Source: Nitratireductor alexandrii (lineage in GTDB: Bacteria; Pseudomonadota; Alphaproteobacteria; Rhizobiales; Rhizobiaceae). Taken from it: DNA of 64,000 bases. Positions 27,001 through 35,842 of this stretch are shown here, piece by piece; positions within the stretch are counted from its first letter, which is position 1; every line of letters starts with the position of its first letter. The position numbers were made by a program, and so were the translations under genes. A model generated the notes under the pieces. The model did no database searches. It was not told where the DNA came from and saw only the letters and a program-made list of their open reading frames with translations. The stretch lies in contig NZ_RBVY01000001.1 in the NCBI RefSeq assembly GCF_004000215.1, positions 124,001 through 188,000 of the forward strand, written 5' to 3'.

Positions 27001-28210
27001 GACCGGGCTCGGCGACGGGCTTCCGGCCTCCTTTCCGACGGTCTTTCGCCAAGGCATGGCCGACCCGCATCAAAGCCGGGTGCTGGGCGATATCGGCGAC
27101 AATGCACCGGAGCGGTGGGAATGGGGCAGTCCCGACGCGCCGGTCGACGCGGTGCTGGTGCTTTATGCCGACACGCCGGACCGGCTGCAGAAAAATGGCG
27201 ACGCGTTGCTGAAACTGTCGCAGGCGGCCGGCATGGAGACGGTCATCAGCCTGGCGCTGGCGATCGAGCGCGACGACAAGGGAAAGCCGATCGAGCATTT
27301 CGGCTTTCGCGACGGCATCTCCCAACCGGTTATCGCCGGCACGCCGCGCGCGCTGCGCGCCGCCGCCGCGCAGCACCGGGTCGCCGCCGGCGAGTTCATT
27401 CTCGGCTATCCGGACGAACTCGGCCGATGCCCGCCCTCACCGGTGCTCGGCGCCGGGCTGGACGCACGCGGCCGCCTGTCGGGTCACGAGCGTGCGGCCG
27501 GCGCCGGCGAGGATCCGCAATGGCGCGATTTCGGCCGCAACGGATCGTATCTCGTTATTCGCCAACTGGCCCAGAATGTCGACGCTTTCGAGAAGTTCTG
27601 CCGCGATACCGCGCGCGCGCTCGGGCGCGGCGAGATCGGCGGCCGGCCGGCGCCGGAATGGGTCGGCGCGAAACTGCTCGGCCGCTGGAAGGACGGCACC
27701 TCGCTGATCAGCCAGCCGACATGGCGCGCGGGGAAGGAGCCCGACAACGGCTTCCTGTTTGCCCGTGACGATCCGCAGGGACGCCAATGCCCGTTCGGCG
27801 CCCATATCCGCCGTTCCAATCCGCGCGATTCGCTGGGGGCGAAGCCGGAAACGCAGATCCAGATCTCCAAGCGTCATCGCATCCTGCGGGTCGGGCGGAC
27901 CTACGCCAGAAAGGCCAAAGGCGGTAAAAAAGCCGACAAGGGCATGGTGTTCATGTGCTTGAACGCCGACATCGAACGTCAGTTCGCCTTCATCCAGCAG
28001 ACCTGGGTGAACAATCGCGGCTTCGAGAGCCTGCGCGAGGAGGCGGACCCGCTGGTCGGCAATGTGGCCGGCGCGGGCTGTTTCACGATCGCCGGACCGG
28101 ACGGGCCGCTGCGCTTGAACGGGCTGAGTGCCTTCGTGACCGTGCGCGGCGGCGGCTATTTCTTCGTGCCGGGCAGGCGGGCGCTGCGCTACCTGCTTTG
28201 GCAGACATAG
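24023..28210 (+). CDS. Cytochrome P450 - membrane region - DyP-type peroxidase fusion
   Basis: A 1395-residue protein joining two haem enzymes. Residues ~1-425 are a P450: ExxR as E308-R311 and haem-thiolate Cys384 in FGHGIHWCVGAALAR. The I-helix motif is A263-G-F-T-P-T268, lacking the usual acid-threonine pair. Residues ~440-600 and ~745-930 look like two copies of the ferredoxin-like domain that precedes many large DyP proteins (HFASLSV and HYARWVL segments), with two membrane helices between them (about 657-680 and 690-715). Residues ~985-1395 are a DyP peroxidase: GFRDG with Asp1097, proximal His1261 in CPFGAHIRRSNPRD. Two helices and no signal peptide place both haem domains in the cytosol. 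Domains continue in frame through the whole ORF. It is preceded by a CRP box and a cyclase gene. The substrate is unknown. Confidence 0.9.
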   Translation: MFRTKYHDGVRAAQAAQRPVGEMPPFDPERLRGTGPIARAVSAFLENPRPAARFFRRYWPILSLGKTVILFKNADVREVLERQEDFETPFGPEMTEMAGGANFVLGMQDGAEYRRVKSALLSAFPPSEVEAVVRPIAARHSAEVMRAAVPGFDVVDRMLKIVPVRICRDYFGLAIEDETAFADWAIALSSLFFADPTGSAGTRELAVVASARMLETIDRSLARVRAGHGPSDTPLARLVAMRDADPAALSEDEIRSVMMGMIAGFTPTNLLASGNALDVVLTMPEARAAVEAALAAGDDAALTRAIDEAMRFKPINPGPFRIVPRDTVLAKGSRRQRTLKAGTTVWPWTVSAMFDEDDVNQPDRFDPERPQRNSLVFGHGIHWCVGAALARVQIGEAFRALFSRPGLRRAAGAPGRLARRGAFPERLCVEFDVPAEARRVEHAFVTIAVPVAGTVAPARLRAMVDALGNPAGGEIRAALDGTGLVHFASLSVIGKADQASERPDEPSHLVLEFSADGPEKAAIAAVADKAGPWLRPIFEAAGALDERADFADLLHRHCLAVSPAPGDVAGLCFTGTPGHSVRRILAEEDLSTEVNEIVCAQPAGPGDSALDRLDAVRRALADRGGYDWAFRAAPSGLDAPVGNVWDMVRKTVLAPRPLAAVAAAFVIVSAGILFFAFQAPFDGFFRGLFSILAALAVGLIALCALVGLPAAFAYWRFRRLERETPIEAGPLPRERFEPIVAREDHGVQNHLAAISVMKPGRLRRLALRLAFFTILQFVRHVFAPGRLADIGSIHYARWVLLPGTDKLLFFSNYGGSWGSYLEDFITKAAKGLTGVWSNTAGFPKANNLFFDGATDGDRFKLWARAQQIPSLFWYSAYPTLTTGAIRRNGAIRHGLASARTDSEAAAWLALFGSKQRAAGGLETEDIQSILFGGMGRLSEARLVALRMPARMPDAARRDWLDHLVRNTAFGAAEPTEAAMVSAFAPGGLVKLGLTGLGDGLPASFPTVFRQGMADPHQSRVLGDIGDNAPERWEWGSPDAPVDAVLVLYADTPDRLQKNGDALLKLSQAAGMETVISLALAIERDDKGKPIEHFGFRDGISQPVIAGTPRALRAAAAQHRVAAGEFILGYPDELGRCPPSPVLGAGLDARGRLSGHERAAGAGEDPQWRDFGRNGSYLVIRQLAQNVDAFEKFCRDTARALGRGEIGGRPAPEWVGAKLLGRWKDGTSLISQPTWRAGKEPDNGFLFARDDPQGRQCPFGAHIRRSNPRDSLGAKPETQIQISKRHRILRVGRTYARKAKGGKKADKGMVFMCLNADIERQFAFIQQTWVNNRGFESLREEADPLVGNVAGAGCFTIAGPDGPLRLNGLSAFVTVRGGGYFFVPGRRALRYLLWQT

Positions 28211-28254
28211 GGCCAAGCGCTTCGCCCCGGGCAGCGTCCGCCGGCACGCCGGCG

Positions 28255-28944
28255 TCAGCCGTCCGGCGCCGAGCCGAGCTTTTCCAGCACGGCATGGTTC
28301 ACAACCTTGAGCCCGCCGCGCCGGATTTCGATCACGCCGAGGCGGCGCCAATCGGTCAGCGTCTTGTTGATCGATTCCCGCGTCGCGCCGAGAAACTCGG
28401 CCAATTCCGACTGCGAGATGCCGATCCAGCCGGTCTCGTCCTGGATCAGTTCGCACAACAACAAAAGCCGTTTGGCCAGCCGCGCCTCGATCTTTAGCAG
28501 GGCCTGGTCGCCCAGCTCCGCGCTGACCCAGCGCAGCCTGGCGCACAACACGCCGATCATGGCGCTGGCGAGCCGGGGATGGGCCTCGATGCGGTCGAAC
28601 AATTGCCGCCGCGACACCGACACCAGGGTGGCTTCCGTCAGGCAGGTCGCGGTGGCCGTGCGCAAACCGCCGTCGAGCGCGCCGATCTCGCCGATCAGGC
28701 TCTTTTCGGTCTCGATATTGGCGACCAGCTTGCGCCCGCCTTCGGAATAGATCGCGATCTCGATCGTGCCGTCGATGACACCGTAGACCCGGTCGGCCTC
28801 GTCGTCCTGCATGAACAGGTGGTGACCGGCGTTGACCCGCTCCTGCGGACAGCCGTCGAACAGCGCTGCGAACAATTTTTCCTCCAGGCGGACCTGTTGC
28901 TGCTCGCCCGCCGACCTATCCATCAGTTCACTTGCCATACCCAT
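28255..28944 (-). CDS. Crp/Fnr-family transcriptional regulator with cAMP-binding signature
   Basis: A 229-residue regulator with an N-terminal cyclic-nucleotide-binding domain and a C-terminal winged helix. The phosphate-binding cassette reads GEIGALDGGLRTATA, with Glu86, Arg95 and Thr96 where cAMP-binding CRPs have Glu, Arg and Ser/Thr. There are no FNR-type N-terminal cysteines. The recognition helix has R189-E190-S-I-N-K194, matching E. coli CRP Arg180, Glu181 and Arg185 (Lys here), so TGTGA-like sites are expected. Three in-frame starts (GTG 28950, ATG 28944, ATG 28938) are possible; 28944 is chosen but not secure. It is convergent with the fusion gene, 44 bases away, and is the obvious reader of the cyclase product. 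Confidence 0.9.
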   Translation of the reverse strand: MGMASELMDRSAGEQQQVRLEEKLFAALFDGCPQERVNAGHHLFMQDDEADRVYGVIDGTIEIAIYSEGGRKLVANIETEKSLIGEIGALDGGLRTATATCLTEATLVSVSRRQLFDRIEAHPRLASAMIGVLCARLRWVSAELGDQALLKIEARLAKRLLLLCELIQDETGWIGISQSELAEFLGATRESINKTLTDWRRLGVIEIRRGGLKVVNHAVLEKLGSAPDG

Positions 28945-29095
28945 ACCCACCCGGTATCCGCCGCCATGCCGGATCGCTTCTCTCGGCGGGGCGCTTTCTA
29001 GCGAGGCCGTCGCCTAAAGCGAAATTGATCGCGGGCGCGCGACATGTAAACTGGCGCGAGCCCTGCCGGCCGGCGGATCCAGGAGAACCAACCCG

Positions 29096-29893
29096 ATGAG
29101 CGACGCACCAGTATTGCATGAACAAAAAGACGGTTACAGCGTCATCACGCTCAACCGGCCGGATCGTTTGAACGCGTTTAACGAATTGCAACACCAGCAA
29201 TTGCGCGCGGCGCTCGACGCCTGCGAGGCCGATGCCGGCTGCGGCGCGATCGTCCTGACGGGCGCCGGCCGCGGCTTTTGCGCCGGCCAGGACCTTTCGG
29301 ACCGCGATCCGACGCTGATCGGCGACAATCCCGACCTCGGCAAGACGCTGGAAACCTTCTACAATCCGCTGGTGCGCAAGATCAGGGCGATGCCCAAGCC
29401 CGTCATCTGCGCCGTCAACGGCGTGGCCGCCGGCGCCGGCGCCAATATCGCGCTCGCCTGCGACATCGTGATCGCGGCCAAGTCGGCCAAATTCATCCAG
29501 GCTTTTTCCAAGATCGCGCTGATCCCCGACGCGGGGGGCACCTACTGGCTGACCCGGCTGGTGGGCGAAGCGCGCGCCAAGGCGCTGGCGCTGACGGCGC
29601 ATCCGCTTACCGCCGAAGACGCCGCCGACTGGGGCCTGATCTGGCGGGCCGTCGACGACGAGCATCTGATGGCGGAGGCGACCCGGCTCGCCGAGGGTTT
29701 CGCCGGCGGACCGACCCACGCCTATGCGCTGACCAAGCAGGCGATCCATGCCGCCTCGACCAATTCGCTCGACGCGCAGCTCGACCTGGAGCGGCAATTG
29801 CAGCGCGAGGCAGGCCGCTCCGACGACTACAAGGAAGGCGTGAGCGCCTTCCTCGAAAAGCGCCCGGCAAATTATCGGCGCAAGGCGGGATAG
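29096..29893 (+). CDS. paaG: 2-(1,2-epoxy-1,2-dihydrophenyl)acetyl-CoA isomerase
   Basis: A 265-residue crotonase-fold protein. GRGFCAGQDLSDRDPT, VNGVAAGAGANIALACD (oxyanion-hole region), and IPDAGGTYWLTRLVGEARA are typical of PaaG, the ring-opening isomerase of aerobic phenylacetate breakdown. The catalytic Asp is in IPDAGG. The ATG at 29096 is preceded by AGGAGAACC. No other paa genes are in the window, so it may be an orphan or act on another enoyl-CoA; the crotonase assignment is certain, the PaaG role likely. Confidence 0.8.
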   Translation: MSDAPVLHEQKDGYSVITLNRPDRLNAFNELQHQQLRAALDACEADAGCGAIVLTGAGRGFCAGQDLSDRDPTLIGDNPDLGKTLETFYNPLVRKIRAMPKPVICAVNGVAAGAGANIALACDIVIAAKSAKFIQAFSKIALIPDAGGTYWLTRLVGEARAKALALTAHPLTAEDAADWGLIWRAVDDEHLMAEATRLAEGFAGGPTHAYALTKQAIHAASTNSLDAQLDLERQLQREAGRSDDYKEGVSAFLEKRPANYRRKAG

Positions 29894-29966
29894 GGCGTGC
29901 CGGCGGCCAACGCCGGTCTGTGCCGGGGCGGGGCCTCCGCATGGATATCTGGCGCCGCAAACCGAA

Positions 29967-29993
29967 ACGGCCCGCGCGGAGGCTGCGGGCCGT
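29967..29993. terminator. Probable bidirectional terminator between paaG and the CoxG-like gene
   Basis: ACGGCCCGC (29967-29975) and GCGGGCCGT (29985-29993) form a perfect 9-base stem with a 9-base loop, midway between two convergent genes. On the minus strand it is followed by TTT. Confidence 0.55.
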
Positions 29994-30017
29994 CCGGTCG
30001 TTACGGGCTCTATCGCG

Positions 30018-30470
30018 TCAGGACTTGCTGACCTGCTCGTTCAGATTGGAAAAAAACTGTCCGGCGAGCTTTTTCGACGTCGACATGATGAGGCGGCTCC
30101 CGAGCTGGGCGATCTTGCCGCCGACATCGGCGTTGACCTTGTAGGTCAACAGCGTCTCGTTCGGGCCTTTCTCGACCAGTTCGACATCGGCGCCGCCCTT
30201 GGCGAAGCCGGCGATGCCGCCCTTGCCTTCGCCCTGGATCGTGTAGGAATGCGGCGGCTTGAGGTTCTTCAACTCGACCTCGCCGGAAAATTTCGCCTTG
30301 ATCGGCCCGATCTTCAGCGACACGGTCGCCGCCATCTCGGTGTCGGACTTCTTTTCCAGGCTTTCGCATCCCGGGATGCTGGCTTTCAGCACGTCGGGAT
30401 CGTTGAGTGCCTTCCACACCTCGCCGATCGGAGCCTCGATCGTCTCCTCACCTTCCATATTCACGGCCAT
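30018..30470 (-). CDS. CoxG/SRPBCC family protein
   Basis: A 150-residue protein: GEETIEAPIGEVWKALNDPDVLKASIPGCESLEK, VSLKIGPIKAKFSGEVEL, and TLLTYKVNADVGGKIAQLGSRLI, which is the CoxG (carbon monoxide dehydrogenase subunit G) pattern. CoxG proteins are lipid-binding-fold accessory factors, some thought to recruit the hydroxylase to the membrane. CoxSLM-type genes are present at 60.4-64 kb, 30 kb away, so a functional link is possible but not shown. The ATG at 30470 has GGGAGA at good spacing. Confidence 0.85.
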   Translation of the reverse strand: MAVNMEGEETIEAPIGEVWKALNDPDVLKASIPGCESLEKKSDTEMAATVSLKIGPIKAKFSGEVELKNLKPPHSYTIQGEGKGGIAGFAKGGADVELVEKGPNETLLTYKVNADVGGKIAQLGSRLIMSTSKKLAGQFFSNLNEQVSKS

Positions 30471-30613
30471 GAATGTCTCCCTTACTCTCGGCGTTCGACC
30501 TAACCCAGTCGCCCGCGCGTGTCCATCGGCATGTGGTCGCGGACCCGCGCGCATATCCTTGCCGCCGCCGGCCCCTTGCACTAACCATAAGCCGATCACG
30601 ATGGGAGGGCGCG

Positions 30614-32431
30614 ATGACGGACAGGGCGAACGGTCACCGGCGGCAGACGACCAGGCTGCGTTCCCAGCAATGGTTCGACAATCCCGACGATCCCGGCATG
30701 ACGGCGCTTTATCTCGAGCGCTATCTCAATTACGGCCTCACCCGCGAGGAACTGCAATCGGGCAAGCCGCTGATCGGCATCGCCCAGACCGGCTCCGATC
30801 TGTCGCCCTGCAACCGCCACCATATCGAGCTGGCCAAAAGGCTGCGCGCCGGCATCGAGGCGGCCGGCGGCATCCCGCTGGAATTTCCGGTCCACCCGAT
30901 CCAGGAGACCGGCAAACGCCCGACCGCGTCGCTCGACCGCAACCTCGCCTATCTGGCGCTGGTCGAGGTGCTCTACGGCTATCCGCTCGACGCGGTCGTG
31001 CTGACGATCGGCTGCGACAAGACCACCCCGGCGCTCTTGATGGCCGCGGCGACCGTCAACATTCCCGCGATCGCACTGTCGGTCGGCCCGATGCTGAATG
31101 GCTGGCACAAGGGCCGGCGCACCGGTTCTGGCACGATCGTGTGGGAATCGCGCGAGCGGCTGGCGGCCGGCGAGATCGACTATGACGAGTTCATGGAGAT
31201 CGTGGCCTCGTCCGCGCCCTCGGTCGGCTATTGCAACACGATGGGCACGGCCACGACGATGAACTCGCTCGCCGAGGCGCTCGGCATGCAGCTTCCCGGC
31301 TCCGCCGCCATTCCCGCCCCCTACCGCGAGCGCGGCCAGATCGCCTACCAGACCGGCCGGCGCATCGTCGCCATGGTCGAGGAAGACTTGAAACCGTCCG
31401 ACATCATGACGCGGGCGGCGTTCGAAAACGCGATCGTCGTCAATTCGGCGATCGGCGGATCGACCAACGCGCCGATCCACCTCAACGCGATCGCCCGCCA
31501 TCTGGGCGTGCCGCTCGACAATGACGACTGGCAGGCGCTCGGGCACGAGATCCCGCTTCTGGTGAACCTGCAGCCGGCGGGCGACTATCTCGGCGAGGAC
31601 TACCATCACGCCGGCGGCGTTCCCGCCGTGGTCGCCGAGCTTGTGAAGGCCGGCCTGCTGCCGCATCCCGACGCCGTGACCGCCAACGGCCGTTCGATCG
31701 GCGACAATTGCCGGGCGGTCGAAACGCTCGACACGGACGTCATCCGCCCGGCGGCGCGGCCCTTGAAGACGGCGGCCGGGTTCATCAATCTGAAGGGCAA
31801 TCTGTTTGCGTCGGCGATCATGAAGACCAGCGTGATTTCCGACGAGTTCCGGGCGCGCTACCTGTCGGACCCGGACGACCCCGACGCCTTCGAGGGCAAG
31901 GCTGTCGTCTTCGACGGCCCCGAGGATTATCATGCCCGCATCGAGGATCCGGCACTCGGCATCGACGAGCACTCGATCCTGTTCATGCGCGGCACCGGCC
32001 CGGTCGGCTACCCGGGCGCGGCCGAAGTGGTCAACATGCAGCCGCCGGCCGCGCTGTTGAAGCGCGGCATCCACGCCTTGCCCTGCATCGGCGACGGCCG
32101 CCAGTCGGGAACCTCGGGCAGCCCCTCGATCCTCAACGCCTCGCCGGAGGCGGCGACGGGCGGCGGGCTGGCGCTGTTGCGCGACGGCGACCGGGTGCGC
32201 ATCGATCTCGGCAAGGCGAGCGCCAATATGCTGGTTTCCGACGAGGAACTGGAGCGCCGTCGCGCCGAGCTGGCCGAACGGGGCGGTTACGCCTTTCCCG
32301 ACCACCAGACGCCGTGGCAGGAGATCCAGCGCGCCATGGTCGACCAGCTTTCAGAAGGCATGGTGCTGAAACCGGCGCTGCGTTATCGCCGGATCGCCCA
32401 GGAAATGGGCATCCCGCGCGACAATCACTGA
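30614..32431 (+). CDS. IlvD/Edd family dehydratase (sugar-acid type)
   Basis: A 605-residue Fe-S dehydratase. Conserved pieces include [38 protein letters not shown] and [23 protein letters not shown]. The three cluster cysteines (NRHH-preceding, GCDKTTP, YCNTMG) and the Mg-binding region are present. The length and the [14 protein letters not shown] start resemble arabonate/xylonate-type dehydratases more than the amino-acid-pathway IlvD, so it probably converts an aldonate to a 2-keto-3-deoxy acid. The start at 30614 sits after GGGAGGGCGCG. No sugar transporter is adjacent, so the exact substrate is open. Confidence 0.85.
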   Translation: MTDRANGHRRQTTRLRSQQWFDNPDDPGMTALYLERYLNYGLTREELQSGKPLIGIAQTGSDLSPCNRHHIELAKRLRAGIEAAGGIPLEFPVHPIQETGKRPTASLDRNLAYLALVEVLYGYPLDAVVLTIGCDKTTPALLMAAATVNIPAIALSVGPMLNGWHKGRRTGSGTIVWESRERLAAGEIDYDEFMEIVASSAPSVGYCNTMGTATTMNSLAEALGMQLPGSAAIPAPYRERGQIAYQTGRRIVAMVEEDLKPSDIMTRAAFENAIVVNSAIGGSTNAPIHLNAIARHLGVPLDNDDWQALGHEIPLLVNLQPAGDYLGEDYHHAGGVPAVVAELVKAGLLPHPDAVTANGRSIGDNCRAVETLDTDVIRPAARPLKTAAGFINLKGNLFASAIMKTSVISDEFRARYLSDPDDPDAFEGKAVVFDGPEDYHARIEDPALGIDEHSILFMRGTGPVGYPGAAEVVNMQPPAALLKRGIHALPCIGDGRQSGTSGSPSILNASPEAATGGGLALLRDGDRVRIDLGKASANMLVSDEELERRRAELAERGGYAFPDHQTPWQEIQRAMVDQLSEGMVLKPALRYRRIAQEMGIPRDNH

Positions 32432-32447
32432 GCCGAGCGCGGCGGCG

Positions 32448-32476
32448 GCCCGCAAGACCGGGCGACCTTTGCGGGC
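32448..32476. terminator. Inverted repeat between convergent dehydratase and MocR genes
   Basis: GCCCGCAA (32448-32455) and TTGCGGGC (32469-32476) form a perfect 8-base stem in the 60-base gap between two convergent genes; likely a shared terminator. Confidence 0.45.
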
Positions 32477-32491
32477 GGCGTGCGGCGCAGC

Positions 32492-33982
32492 TCAGGCGGC
32501 GGCGCGCCGTCCCGCCGCCGCGGCCAGTTCCCGGATGCCGGGCTCGATGTTTTGCAGCGGGATCGAGGAAATCCCCAGCCGCATGAACCGCGTCGGAGCG
32601 CTGGCGGCGTCGAAGAAGCGCGCGCCGGGCTCGATCAGCACGCTGCGCGCCGCCGCGATCTCGGCAAGCTTGCCTGAATCGATGTCCGACGGGCCTCGCA
32701 GCCAGATCGAGGTGCCGCCCGCCGAATCCGTCATCCGCCAGTCCGGCAGGTGACAGGCGATGGCCTGTGCCAGCCGCTCGCGGCGCTCGGCGAAGGCGCT
32801 CGACAGGCGCCGCACCAGCGCGTCGTGATGGCCGAGCGACAGGAAAAGCGCCACGGCGCGCTGGTTGTTGGCCGGCGGATGGCGCAGCATGAAGCGCCGC
32901 AACGCGCGCAATTCGGCGATCAGTTCGGCCGAGGCGACGATGTAGCCGAGCCGCAAACCGGGCGCGAGCGTCTTCGACATCGAGCCGACATGGATGACGC
33001 GGCCGGTCCGGTCGAGGCTTTTCAGCGCCTGCTGCGGCGCGTCGTCGATCAACTGGCTGTCGTACCCATCCTCGATGATGATCTGGTCGTGCTCGACCGC
33101 GCGCGCCAGCAGGTCCTCGCGCCGCGCGGCGCTGAGCGGCACCATGGTCGGGCAATGATGGCTCGGCGTGACGAACACGTAGCCGCAATCGTCGGGAATG
33201 CGCTCGGTGACGATGCCGTCGCCGTCGACCGGCACGGGCACCGTCTCCGCGCCCGAAAGCCGGAAGATCGAGCGCGCATCGGGATAGCCGGGCTCTTCCA
33301 TCGCCACGCGCATGCCCTTGCCCATCAAAAGCTGCGCCAGCATGTAAAGCGCGTTCTGCGCGCCCAAGGTCACGATGATCTCGTCGGGATTGGCGAAGAT
33401 GCCGCGGCGCGGCAGGAGGCGCGCCTGGATCTGCTCGATCAGAAGCGGGTCGTCCTGGTCGACCATGTCGGCGGCCCAGTCGCGAATTTCCAGCACCGCC
33501 AGCGCCATGCGGTTGCATTCGCGCCATTCGGCGGTCGGAAACAGCGCCGGATCGAACTGACCGTAGACGAAGGGGTAGGACGACTTGATCCAGTTGTCCA
33601 TCTTCATCGGCGCCGGCATTTCGCTGGCCGGGATTTTGCGACGGCGCTTCCAGTCGAGGCCGCTGGCCGACGGCAGGCCCTTGGGCACCTGCCGCGAGGG
33701 CGTGGTCAGCACTTCCGGATTAACGAAATGTCCGCGCCGCTCGCGCGCGATCAAAAAGCCCTGGTCGACGAGCTGCTGGAAGGCGAGCACCACCGTGCCG
33801 CGCGCGACACCGAGCTTTTCGGCCAGGATACGGCAGGACGGCAACGGCATGGAGGGCGAGATCTGTCGATCGAGGATCGCCGCCACGATCGCCTGCCGGA
33901 TCTGCGCCTGCAGCGTCTGCCCGGAATCGGGCGAGATGGTGAACAGTCCGGACCAGATCGCGGAATCGTTTCTCGTAGCCAT
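32492..33982 (-). CDS. MocR-type regulator (GntR helix-turn-helix fused to aminotransferase domain)
   Basis: A 496-residue protein. Residues ~15-85 are a GntR winged helix (LQAQIRQAIVAAILDRQI, LAEKLGVARGTVVLAFQQLVDQGFL). The rest is a fold-type I aminotransferase domain with the PLP lysine in HVGSMSKTLAPGLRLGYI and the Asp in IIEDGYDSQ. MocR proteins sense PLP or amino compounds and control vitamin B6, GABA, taurine or transport genes, usually by binding upstream of their own gene. The ATG at 33982 has GGAGGG upstream; the earlier frame is non-homologous. A perfect inverted repeat lies just upstream. Confidence 0.9.
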   Translation of the reverse strand: MATRNDSAIWSGLFTISPDSGQTLQAQIRQAIVAAILDRQISPSMPLPSCRILAEKLGVARGTVVLAFQQLVDQGFLIARERRGHFVNPEVLTTPSRQVPKGLPSASGLDWKRRRKIPASEMPAPMKMDNWIKSSYPFVYGQFDPALFPTAEWRECNRMALAVLEIRDWAADMVDQDDPLLIEQIQARLLPRRGIFANPDEIIVTLGAQNALYMLAQLLMGKGMRVAMEEPGYPDARSIFRLSGAETVPVPVDGDGIVTERIPDDCGYVFVTPSHHCPTMVPLSAARREDLLARAVEHDQIIIEDGYDSQLIDDAPQQALKSLDRTGRVIHVGSMSKTLAPGLRLGYIVASAELIAELRALRRFMLRHPPANNQRAVALFLSLGHHDALVRRLSSAFAERRERLAQAIACHLPDWRMTDSAGGTSIWLRGPSDIDSGKLAEIAAARSVLIEPGARFFDAASAPTRFMRLGISSIPLQNIEPGIRELAAAAGRRAAA

Positions 33983-34008
33983 GGCGCAACACCCTCCACC
34001 TAGACCAT

Positions 34009-34022
34009 TAAACAGGTGTTTA
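34009..34022. promoter_or_regulatory. Palindrome upstream of the MocR gene
   Basis: TAAAC (34009-34013), AGGT, GTTTA (34018-34022) is a perfect inverted repeat 27 to 40 bases before the MocR start codon. It overlaps a second pair, CACCT (33997-34001) and AGGTG (34014-34018). A self-control site for the MocR protein is plausible. Confidence 0.4.
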
Positions 34023-34194
34023 GTGCGCTTCAAGACTGGTCCAACCACCTCTGCCAGGCTTTTTTGTCACCGATGCAATTCCGCAACGAAAGGTTTGGCA
34101 GCAAACGGCCATGCAACAGGCGCGGGTGAAATCGACCGGAGCGCTTCTTTTCGCCGATGAAATACTCTAAGTGCGGACGGGAAAGGACGATACC

Positions 34195-35838
34195 GTGGAC
34201 CGCAACGCCTTCGATCGCGCGCTCGCCGCGCTGCGCGCCTCGCGCGAGGCGCCCGTGCCCTTCAACATAGCGGCCGCGTTCCGCGCCGATCCGGGCCGTT
34301 TCGAGGCGTTTTCGCTGCGCCTCGACGATCTCCTCCTCGACTGGTCCAAGACCGCCGTCGACCACGCCATCATGGGCCGGCTCGCCGAACTCGCCCGCGC
34401 GGCCGGGGTCGAACAGCGGCGCGCGGCGATGTTTGCCGGCGCGGCGATCAACGCCACCGAGGACCGGGCCGTGCTCCACGTCGCCCTGCGCGCGCCGCGC
34501 ACGGCTTCCTTCCGGGCCGGGGGCGAGGACGTGATGGCCGGCGTTCACGACGTTCTGGCGCGCATGGCCGCCTTCTGCGACGCGGTCAGGCAGGGCACGC
34601 TGGCCGGCGCCAGCGGCCGGCCGTTCACCGACATCGTCAATATCGGCATTGGCGGCTCCGATCTCGGGCCGGCCATGGCCACCCAGGCGCTGGCGCCGTT
34701 TCACGACGGGCCGCGCTGCCATTTCGTCTCCAATGTCGACGGCGCCCACATCGCCGACACGCTGAAGGGGCTGGAGCCGTCGACCACGCTTTTTGTCGTC
34801 GCCTCGAAAACCTTCACCACCGTCGAGACGATGACCAACGCGGCGACGGCGCGCGACTGGATCGAGCGCGCGCTCGGGCGCGAGGCTGTCGGCGCGCATT
34901 TCGCCGCCGTCTCGACCGCGCTCGACAAGGTGGCGGCCTTCGGCATCGGCGCCGATCGGGTGTTCGGTTTTTGGGATTGGGTCGGCGGCCGCTACTCGTT
35001 GTGGTCGGCCATCGGCCTGCCGATCATGCTGGCGATCGGCCCGACGCGCTTCCTGGAGTTTCTCACCGGGGCGCATGCCATGGACGAGCATTTTCGGGCC
35101 GCGCCGCTTCTGGAGAACATGCCGGTCGTGCTCGGCCTGATCGGCTTCTGGCACCGGGTGGTGTGCCGCTATCCGGCCCGCGCGATCATCCCCTACGACC
35201 AGCGCCTGGCGCGCCTGCCCGCCTATCTGCAACAGCTCGACATGGAATCGAACGGCAAGTCCGTGCTTGTCGACGGCGGTCCGGCGGCGACCGCCACCGG
35301 ACCGCTGGTCTGGGGCGAGCCCGGCACCAACGGCCAGCATGCCTTCTTCCAGCTTCTGCACCAGGGCACCGACGTCATCCCGGTCGAGTTCATCGCCGCC
35401 GCCCGCGGCCACGAGCCGGCGCTGGAGGCCCATCACGCGCTGCTGCTGGCCAATTGCCTGGCCCAGTCCGAAGCGCTGATGAAGGGGCGCACGCTTGAAG
35501 AGGCGCGCGCGCAGTTGCGAGACCGCGGCCTGGCGGACGCTGCCGTCGAGGCGCTGGCGCCGCACCGCGTGTTTGCCGGCAACCGCCCCTCGGTCACCAT
35601 TCTGCACAAATCGCTCGACCCCTATGCGCTCGGCCGGCTGATCGCGCTCTACGAGCATCGGGTTTTCGTCGAGGCCCAGCTTTTCGGCATCAACGCCTTC
35701 GACCAGTGGGGTGTCGAGCTCGGCAAGGAACTGGCGACCGCGCTGCTGCCGGTCCTGCGCGGCGCGCGCGGCGCGGACGACAAGGACGCCTCCACCGCCG
35801 GGCTGGTCGACTATGTGCGCGCCGGCTGGCGGGGCTGA
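34195..35838 (+). CDS. pgi: Glucose-6-phosphate isomerase
   Basis: A 547-residue phosphoglucose isomerase interconverting glucose-6-phosphate and fructose-6-phosphate in the cytosol. Conserved regions: [63 protein letters not shown] with the catalytic Glu and His, and the C-terminal signature [13 protein letters not shown]. Normal length and no missing catalytic residue. The GTG at 34195 has GGAAAGGA upstream; the in-frame GTG at 34171 lacks one. It is followed after 4 bases by a HAD phosphatase, probably co-transcribed. Confidence 0.96.
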   Translation: MDRNAFDRALAALRASREAPVPFNIAAAFRADPGRFEAFSLRLDDLLLDWSKTAVDHAIMGRLAELARAAGVEQRRAAMFAGAAINATEDRAVLHVALRAPRTASFRAGGEDVMAGVHDVLARMAAFCDAVRQGTLAGASGRPFTDIVNIGIGGSDLGPAMATQALAPFHDGPRCHFVSNVDGAHIADTLKGLEPSTTLFVVASKTFTTVETMTNAATARDWIERALGREAVGAHFAAVSTALDKVAAFGIGADRVFGFWDWVGGRYSLWSAIGLPIMLAIGPTRFLEFLTGAHAMDEHFRAAPLLENMPVVLGLIGFWHRVVCRYPARAIIPYDQRLARLPAYLQQLDMESNGKSVLVDGGPAATATGPLVWGEPGTNGQHAFFQLLHQGTDVIPVEFIAAARGHEPALEAHHALLLANCLAQSEALMKGRTLEEARAQLRDRGLADAAVEALAPHRVFAGNRPSVTILHKSLDPYALGRLIALYEHRVFVEAQLFGINAFDQWGVELGKELATALLPVLRGARGADDKDASTAGLVDYVRAGWRG

Positions 35839-35842
35839 GAGA

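Noticed and set aside
30018-30470. CoxG-like gene as part of the window's CoxSLM operon
   Set aside because: It lies 30 kb away on the opposite strand, and the large subunit is form II; only a distant functional link is possible.
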